From Pseudonocardia thermophila (GTDB lineage: Bacteria > Actinomycetota > Actinomycetes > Mycobacteriales > Pseudonocardiaceae): DNA of 64,000 bases. Each line of letters opens with the position of its first letter. The stretch's first letter is position 1. The position numbers and the translations under genes were made by a program. Shown here in pieces: positions 58,748 to 64,000 of this stretch. The notes beneath the pieces were generated by a model. The model had not been told where the DNA came from. It made no database searches and worked only from the letters and a program-made list of their open reading frames with translations. Location of the stretch: NCBI RefSeq assembly GCF_900142365.1, contig NZ_FRAP01000015.1:1-64000 (forward strand), in the 5' to 3' direction.

Positions 58748-59904
58748 GGCCGCTCCAGGATGTAGGCGTTCGCCATGCCACCGGCTTCGCAGATGGCCTG
58801 CAGGCCGTACCGCGCGCCGGTCGCGTTCATGTGGTGGACGAGTGTCGCGGTCAGCCGCGCTCCGGTGGCGCCGAGCGGGTGGCCGAGCGCGATCGCGCCG
58901 CCGTTGGGGTTCAGCCGAGCAGGGTCGGCGCCCGTTTCCGCCAGCCACGCCAGCGTCACGGTCGCGAACGCCTCGTTGACCTCGAACACGTCGATGTCGT
59001 CGATCGTCAGGCCGGCGCGTCGCAGCGCCTGCTGCGTGGCGGTGATCGGCCCGGTCAGCATGAGCACGGGATCGACACCGGTCACCGCGAACGACGCAAA
59101 CCGGGCCAGCGGGGTCAGACCGTGTCTGCGGGCGACGTCCTCAGCCATGATCAGCACAGCCGCCGCCCCGTCGGAGATCTGCGACGAGTTGCCGGCGGTG
59201 ACGATCCCGTCGGGCCGGAACGCCGGCTTGAGCTCGGCGAGCGTCGCGACGTTCGTACCCGGCCGGATTCCCTCATCGGCGACGTGCATCCCGCCTTGCC
59301 CGTCCGGGATGCCGACGATCTCGGCGTCGAACCGGCCGCTCTCCCGGGCCACCGCGGCGCGCGCGTGCGACTCGGCGGCGTACTCGTCGGCCCGGGCGCG
59401 TGTCAGTGACCACTTCTCGGCCACCATCTCGGCGGCGAGGCCCTGCGAGAACTCCACGTCGCCGTAGCGTTCGGTGATCCGGGGCCCGCGTGCCTGCCCG
59501 TGGCCCGACGTGCGGGTGGCTCCCATAGGTACGCGCGACATCGACTCCACCCCGCCGGCGATGACGATGTCGTACTGGCCCGCCATCACCCCGGCGGCGG
59601 CGAACGCCACGGTCTGCTGGGAGCTGCCGCAGGCGCGGTCGACGGTGGTCGCCGGGACGGTGTCCGGCCACCCGGCCGCCAGCAGACTCCAGCGACCGAT
59701 GTTGGACGACTGTTCGCCGATCGTGGTGACGCATCCGAAGATGACGTCGTCCACCACGTCCGGTTCGATCCCGGTGCGTGTGACCAACGCGTTGAGCACG
59801 GTGGCGGAGAGGTCGACCGGATGGATGCCCGACAGCATGCCCTTGCCCGGCTTTCCGCGGCCGATCGGGGAACGGACGGCGTCGACGACGACTGCGTTGC
59901 GCAT
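58744..59904 (-). CDS. thiolase (acetyl-CoA acyltransferase), second copy
   Basis: A 386-aa thiolase with Cys92 in 'TVDRACGSSQQTVA', 'DIDVFEVNEAFATVTLAW', His in 'GGAIALGHPLGATGARL' and Cys in 'AICEAGGMANA'. It is clearly related to the thiolase at 55925-57076 but divergent over its length, so it probably handles a different chain length or ring-derived intermediate rather than being a recent duplicate. Starts 12 bp after the preceding SDR gene. Confidence 0.95.
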   Translation of the reverse strand: MRNAVVVDAVRSPIGRGKPGKGMLSGIHPVDLSATVLNALVTRTGIEPDVVDDVIFGCVTTIGEQSSNIGRWSLLAAGWPDTVPATTVDRACGSSQQTVAFAAAGVMAGQYDIVIAGGVESMSRVPMGATRTSGHGQARGPRITERYGDVEFSQGLAAEMVAEKWSLTRARADEYAAESHARAAVARESGRFDAEIVGIPDGQGGMHVADEGIRPGTNVATLAELKPAFRPDGIVTAGNSSQISDGAAAVLIMAEDVARRHGLTPLARFASFAVTGVDPVLMLTGPITATQQALRRAGLTIDDIDVFEVNEAFATVTLAWLAETGADPARLNPNGGAIALGHPLGATGARLTATLVHHMNATGARYGLQAICEAGGMANAYILERP

Positions 59905-59916
59905 CGGGGTCCCTCC

Positions 59917-60684
59917 TCAGCGGGCCGACAGGCGCTGGGCGCCGTCGAGCCGGATGACTTCGCCGTTGAGCATCGGGTTCTCCGCGATGTGGAGCGCGAG
60001 CGCCGCGTACTCCTCCGGGTGCCCCAGCCGGCGCGGATGCGGGATCTCGGCGGTCAGCCCGGCCCGGATCTCCTCGGAGTACCCGGCGATGATCGGGGTG
60101 TCGAACACACCGGGCGCGATCGAACACACTCGGATCAGCTTCGAGGCCAGGTCGCGCGCGGCCGGCAGCACCATGCCGTTGACCCCGGACTTGCTGGCCG
60201 CGTAGTGCACCTGGCCGGTCCTGCCCTCCCACGCCGCGATCGACGAGGTGAGCACGCACACGCCCCGCTCGCCGTCGACCGGTTCGAGCGCGGCCATGGC
60301 GGCCGCGACGTGGCGCAGCACGTTGTAGGTGCCGACGAGGTTGATGCCGATCACGCGCTCGAAGGCCGCGCGGTCGCCCGGTGAGCCGTCCTCGGCCAGG
60401 AGCCGCAGCGGGCCGCCGACCCCGGCGGTGTGCACGAGCAGGCGAGGCCCGCCCCACTCCTGGGTGCGCGCGACGGCCGCCCGTACCGCGTCGTCGTCAC
60501 GCACGTCACCGGGCACGAACGCCGCCACGTCGGTGCCGAACCTGCCGGCGACCTCCGCACCCGGCGAGGTGGGCAGGTCGAGGACCACGGCACGCCCTCC
60601 GGCGGCGACGATCTTCTCGACGGTCGCCAGACCGAGCCCGGAGGCTCCGCCGCTGACCAGTGCGGTTTGTCCCTGGAGCTTCAT
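59917..60684 (-). CDS. 3-hydroxyacyl-CoA dehydrogenase-type SDR
   Basis: A 255-aa SDR similar in layout to type-2 (HSD10-like) 3-hydroxyacyl-CoA dehydrogenases: 'TALVSGGASGLGLATVEKI', Ser in 'VCVLTSSIAAWEG', Tyr/Lys in 'VHYAASKSGVNGMVLPAARD', 'CSIAPGVFDTPI', 'PMLNGEVIRLDGAQRLS'. It would oxidise the hydroxyacyl-CoA made by the crotonase to the substrate of a thiolase. ATG 60684 overlaps the crotonase gene stop. Confidence 0.92.
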   Translation of the reverse strand: MKLQGQTALVSGGASGLGLATVEKIVAAGGRAVVLDLPTSPGAEVAGRFGTDVAAFVPGDVRDDDAVRAAVARTQEWGGPRLLVHTAGVGGPLRLLAEDGSPGDRAAFERVIGINLVGTYNVLRHVAAAMAALEPVDGERGVCVLTSSIAAWEGRTGQVHYAASKSGVNGMVLPAARDLASKLIRVCSIAPGVFDTPIIAGYSEEIRAGLTAEIPHPRRLGHPEEYAALALHIAENPMLNGEVIRLDGAQRLSAR

Positions 60685-62264
60685 GCGTTCGTGTCCTCCT
60701 CCGTCGTCGGCGTGGTCAGGTAGCGGCGCGCCCCACCGGTCCACGGCGGCATCAGCCCGAGTCGGACGGTGGCGAGGTCGATCGCGTCCCGCAGGCCGGC
60801 GTGCTCGTCGGCCAGCTCCACCGCCGCGGTCGCGACGGCCCGCAGGATGTGCCCGGCGGCGGCGATGCCGGTGTCGGTGACGTCCTGCGCCGGCGCGGAA
60901 GCCACGCAGCGCAGCCCGGCCCACGCGACGGCTTCGGCGACCACGGCGGGGTCGTAGCCGGCGGCGGTCTCGGCTGCCCGGGCGGCCAGCACCGCGGACG
61001 GGGCTGGGCCGGGGGAGACCTCGACGACGCCGAGCCCGTGGCGGATCAGGGCGGCCAATGACCCGGCGATCGCCTCACGAGCAGGGTCGGCCGGGTCGAT
61101 GGCCACTTCGAGGAAGTGCAGCCCGTCGCCCACGACGTCCTCGTGCAGGCGGGCCTGCCCCGGAGCAAGCTCCTCGGCGTCGGTGATCTCCACCGTCACC
61201 CGGCCGCCGCGCCCGGCGATCCCGCCCGTGACCGCAGCGGGTCCGCCCTCGGGGTACTCGGTGTAGCGCCAGGCCTTTGCGCACGCGAGCAGACGACGGG
61301 CAGCCTCGGTGCCGCCGGTGAACGTGACCGTCATCGGTTCGGTGGCAGCCGCTCGCTGCGTGGCAGCGCGCCGGAAGCTGGTGAGGTCGTGGAAGTTGAC
61401 CCGGATGGTGTTCTTCGCCTCCGGCGTCACGACCAGCTCGCCGAGCGCCTCGGACTCGGCGTGCATGGCCGCCGCGACGTCACCGGTGGCGGCCAGCGCG
61501 ACAACCCGAGCGACGAGCCGGCCTGCCCGGGCCGCCCGGCGGGGCTCGGGGTGCGGGTTGTCAAGTCGGATCCGCGCCGGTGCGGTGTCCCAGCGTTGCC
61601 GGGCCGGCCGGGGAGCGGAGCGCAGCCAGGCCGAGGCGCGCTCGAGGGCTTGCTCGACGGAATCGGTGACGTCGTCGACCAGGCCGGCGGCGTGGGCTGC
61701 GTCGGCGTCGAGCCGGCGTCCCGACGTGATCAGGTCGATCGCCGGGCTGCCGAGCAAGAGCGTGCTGCGGACCACACCCCCGACTCCGGGGATGAGGCCG
61801 AGTACGGTCTCCGGGAAACCGACGACCGTGCGCGGCGACCGCACCGCGATTCTCCGGTGGCACGCCAGGGCCAGCTCGAGGCCGCCGCCGAGTGCGGCGC
61901 CGTCGAGGACGGCCACGACGGGGACCCCGGCGTTCTCCAGCCGGTGCAGGCGGCGCTTGCGCACGTCCACATCGGCGACGAACGCCGCCCGGTCCTCCGG
62001 CCGCACGGCCAGCAGCCGGTTGAGGTCACCGCCGGCGAAGAAGCTGGACTTCGCGGACGTCAGTATCACGCCGATCAGCTCGGACGCCTGCGCCTCGAGG
62101 CGGTCGAGCGCGGCGTCCATCGCCCGGGCGAACGCGTCGTTGAGCGTGTTGACCTTGGCCGTGGGGTCGTCCAGCACGAGGCGGACCAGGCCGTCACCGA
62201 GCTCTTCCCAGCGAACGGCCGGCGCCGGGGCGCGCGTGTCCGCCTGGTCCGCGGTGTGCGTCAT
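60681..62264 (-). CDS. enoyl-CoA hydratase/isomerase domain protein with atypical C-terminal half
   Basis: Encodes 527 aa. Residues 15-215 are a crotonase: oxyanion loop 'SSFFAGGDLNRLLA', 'GAALGGGLELALACHRRIA' and 'VGFPETVLGLIPGVGG' with both catalytic Glu positions. The total length, linker and a C-terminal 'LGLMPPWTGGARRYL' resemble FadJ/FadB multifunctional proteins, but no GxGxMG NAD-binding Rossmann motif is visible between. The middle has 'PMTVTFTGGTEAARRLLACA' instead. It is likely a hydratase whose dehydrogenase half has decayed or taken a new role. ATG 62264. First gene of the minus-strand operon. Confidence 0.85.
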   Translation of the reverse strand: MTHTADQADTRAPAPAVRWEELGDGLVRLVLDDPTAKVNTLNDAFARAMDAALDRLEAQASELIGVILTSAKSSFFAGGDLNRLLAVRPEDRAAFVADVDVRKRRLHRLENAGVPVVAVLDGAALGGGLELALACHRRIAVRSPRTVVGFPETVLGLIPGVGGVVRSTLLLGSPAIDLITSGRRLDADAAHAAGLVDDVTDSVEQALERASAWLRSAPRPARQRWDTAPARIRLDNPHPEPRRAARAGRLVARVVALAATGDVAAAMHAESEALGELVVTPEAKNTIRVNFHDLTSFRRAATQRAAATEPMTVTFTGGTEAARRLLACAKAWRYTEYPEGGPAAVTGGIAGRGGRVTVEITDAEELAPGQARLHEDVVGDGLHFLEVAIDPADPAREAIAGSLAALIRHGLGVVEVSPGPAPSAVLAARAAETAAGYDPAVVAEAVAWAGLRCVASAPAQDVTDTGIAAAGHILRAVATAAVELADEHAGLRDAIDLATVRLGLMPPWTGGARRYLTTPTTEEDTNA

Positions 62265-62337
62265 CGGAAGGCTCTCCTCAAGGTGTGCGTCGACGAACGG
62301 CGCCCGGCCTCGGGCGGCCTCTCGGCTACCGCCGCCG

Positions 62338-62376
62338 CATACTACCGAGTATGATTTCTCCATACTACTGGGTATG
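62338..62376. promoter_or_regulatory. twin TetR-type operators in the divergent promoter
   Basis: CATACTACCGAGTATG (62338-62353, perfect 6-bp arms) and CATACTACTGGGTATG (62361-62376, one arm mismatch) start 23 bp apart between the crotonase and acyl-CoA dehydrogenase genes. The TetR gene just downstream is the probable repressor of both directions. Confidence 0.8.
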
Positions 62377-62411
62377 ATGTCATCCTCGCCCATGCGATAG
62401 GGATCCCTGCC

Positions 62412-63569
62412 ATGACTGCTTCGACCTCCTCCGCCGTCGACTACGACGCCGTGTTCGCCTACGCCCGGGACGTGCTGGCTCCGCTGGCGGAGAAGGGGCT
62501 GCACGGCCGGGTCGACCCCGTGCTGACGCGTGCCCTCGGCGAGGGAGGCATCCTCCCCGCGCTGTATCCGGAGGGCGACCGAGCGCAGGCGAGCGCCCGC
62601 ACGATCTGCGAGATCCGGGAGCGTGTCGCCTATCACTGCGTGGCCGCCGAGGTGGCCGTGGCGATGCAGGGCATCGGCGGCTACCCGATCCTGCAGTCCG
62701 GGCAGGACCACCAGCGCGCCGAGTGGCTGCCGCGCGTGCGCACCGGTGAGGCCGTCGCGGCCTTCGCGCTCACCGAACCGGAGTGCGGGTCGGACGCGGC
62801 AGCCGTGCAGCTGCGCGCCGAGCGGACCGGGCGCGGCTGGAAGCTGTACGGCAGGAAGAAGTGGATCAGCAACGCCCCTGGCGCGCACTTCTACACGACG
62901 TTCGCCCGCACCGGGGACGAGCCGGGCAGCCGCGGCGTGACCGCCTTCCTGGTGCCCGCCGACCGTCCGGGCCTGACGGCCACCCCGCTCGAGCTGATCA
63001 ACCCGCACCCGATCGGGACGCTCGACTTCGACGGCGTCGAGGTCACCGAAGACGACGTGCTCGGCGAGGTGAACCGTGGCTTCCGGGTAGCGATGCAGAC
63101 GTTCGACCTGTTCCGGCCGAGCGTCGGCGCGGCGGCGATCGGCATGGCGCAGCGCGCGCTCGACATGACGGTCGAGCGCGTCACGACGCGCCGGATGTTC
63201 GGGGTACTGCTCGGCGAGAAGCAGGGGGCGGCCCACCAGCTCGCCGACGCCGCGACTGCGCTGGATGCGGCACGGCTGCTGGTCAGGCGGGCTGCCGACG
63301 CCTACGACTCGGCCGATCCTCGGGTGACGGCGCATTCGGCGATGGCCAAGCTGTACGCGACCGAGACGGCTCAGAAGGTGATCGACACCGCGGTGCAGCT
63401 GCACGGCGCTGCCGCGCTCGCCGCCACTCATCCGGTGGGGCAGCTCTACACCGAGATCCGCGCGACCCGTATCTATGAGGGTGCCTCCGAGGTGCAGCGG
63501 GATCTGATCGCTCGTGACCTGTTTCGCGACACCGCCTTGGGGCGCCGTTCCAGCCGGGCGGCTCGCTGA
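62412..63569 (+). CDS. acyl-CoA dehydrogenase
   Basis: A 385-aa FAD enzyme that introduces the alpha,beta double bond into an acyl-CoA. 'AFALTEPECGSDAAAVQLRA' (FAD-binding loop, split) and 'GRKKWISNAPGAHFYTTFAR', 'RRMFGVLLGEKQGAAHQLAD', 'VQLHGAAALAATHPV' and the C-terminal 'RIYEGASEVQRDLIAR' with the catalytic Glu. ATG 62412, 36 bp after the second operator palindrome. It supplies enoyl-CoA to the crotonase on the other strand, completing a beta-oxidation-like set. Confidence 0.95.
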   Translation: MTASTSSAVDYDAVFAYARDVLAPLAEKGLHGRVDPVLTRALGEGGILPALYPEGDRAQASARTICEIRERVAYHCVAAEVAVAMQGIGGYPILQSGQDHQRAEWLPRVRTGEAVAAFALTEPECGSDAAAVQLRAERTGRGWKLYGRKKWISNAPGAHFYTTFARTGDEPGSRGVTAFLVPADRPGLTATPLELINPHPIGTLDFDGVEVTEDDVLGEVNRGFRVAMQTFDLFRPSVGAAAIGMAQRALDMTVERVTTRRMFGVLLGEKQGAAHQLADAATALDAARLLVRRAADAYDSADPRVTAHSAMAKLYATETAQKVIDTAVQLHGAAALAATHPVGQLYTEIRATRIYEGASEVQRDLIARDLFRDTALGRRSSRAAR

Positions 63570-63606
63570 GCCGGCCGGCACCGACAGCGACACGCGGGAG
63601 GCCGTC

Positions 63607-64000
63607 ATGTCTGAGTCATCCGGACGCTCGATCCGCTCCGGTGAACGGGGACGGGAGGTGCTCGACGCCGCGGCAGCCGTCTTCGCCCGCAAGGGATACG
63701 CCCAGACGAGCCTGGATGACATCGCCGACGAGCTCGGGGCGACCAAGGGGCTGATCTACCACCACTACCGGAGCAAGGAGTCGCTCCTGCTGGACGTGCT
63801 GACGACCGGGGCGAAGACGCTCATCGACGGGGTGCGCCAGATCGCCCGGTCCGACGGCGACCCGCGGGCCCGCCTGCGCGCAATGGCCCGCGAGCACGTC
63901 CGGATCACCATGACGGACGTCGCCTACCAGCGGACGGCCTTCCGCAGCCTGCCGATGCACGTCTACCTCGCCCGGCGGTCGGTGGACGAGCGCTGGGGCA
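63607..64000 (+). CDS. TetR-family transcriptional regulator (cut by the window edge)
   Basis: The first 131 codons are visible. The N-terminal helix-turn-helix is standard: 'VLDAAAAVFARKGYAQTSLD', 'DIADELGATKGLIYHHYRSK', 'ESLLLDVL'. The ligand domain begins after residue 55 and continues beyond the window. ATG 63607 lies 37 bp after the acyl-CoA dehydrogenase stop, so the two are probably co-transcribed and autoregulated through the CATACT palindromes; a CoA ester is a plausible inducer. Confidence 0.93.
   Translation, partial: MSESSGRSIRSGERGREVLDAAAAVFARKGYAQTSLDDIADELGATKGLIYHHYRSKESLLLDVLTTGAKTLIDGVRQIARSDGDPRARLRAMAREHVRITMTDVAYQRTAFRSLPMHVYLARRSVDERWG

Overview
High-GC actinobacterial chromosome, most likely a Pseudonocardia or a close relative in the Pseudonocardiaceae. 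This is inferred from base composition, leader-poor GTG/ATG starts, many 4-bp ATGA/GTGA start-stop overlaps, and two gene blocks that are conserved across actinobacteria. No plasmid or phage genes, integrase, transposase, tRNA or CRISPR array were seen.

Layout. 1-95: the 3' end of a 5S rRNA gene and its terminator, so an rRNA operon lies to the left. 305-16674: a housekeeping block matching the M. tuberculosis Rv2478c-Rv2470 order: SSB-like protein, EttA, giant NAD-glutamate dehydrogenase, thioesterase, conserved hypothetical, GH13 glucosidase, globin GlbO. It is interrupted by an extra 958-aa protein and followed by MscS and an S9 peptidase. 16905-28256: regulators and small enzymes: a divergent PPOX/MocR pair, an SGNH-hydrolase remnant ending at a long palindrome, AraC/cupin, a DMT exporter, a complete proline-catabolism locus (pruA, PucR-type regulator, proline dehydrogenase) with a repeated operator-like 12-mer, and a MarR/Ddn-type pair with two TTCGGNNNCCGAA operators. 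28333-31987: a conserved ddl / DUF3515 / Lrp-like / thiL cluster with a DtxR-type regulator.

32079-49533 is accessory. A frameshifted HpcH/HpaI aldolase and an intact DUF3105 lipoprotein gene come first. About 15.5 kb of catabolic genes follow, then a second, broken copy of the 3' half of the DUF3105 gene. The segment carries a CUT1 sugar-type ABC importer without its ATPase, Gfo/Idh/MocA oxidoreductase, L-rhamnose-mutarotase-like protein, MBL-fold hydrolase, N-acyl-D-amino-acid deacylase, two zinc-type dehydrogenases, two SDRs, a D-threonine-aldolase/D-serine-dehydratase-like PLP enzyme, FAH-type hydrolase, PhyH dioxygenase, RidA and an IclR regulator. The simplest reading is uptake and breakdown of a compound with sugar-like and N-acyl-D-amino-acid-like parts. 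A shared 16-bp operator links its two divergent arms.

49648-64000: a second catabolic cluster, mostly on the minus strand. It encodes a crotonase-type fusion protein, four SDRs, two thiolases, an acyl-CoA ligase, an Asp/Glu-racemase-type protein and a 924-aa PEP-utilising phosphotransferase. An acyl-CoA dehydrogenase and a TetR regulator (cut by the window edge) are divergent, with twin CATACT-N4-RGTATG operators between. Together these cover a complete beta-oxidation-like cycle for an unidentified acid.
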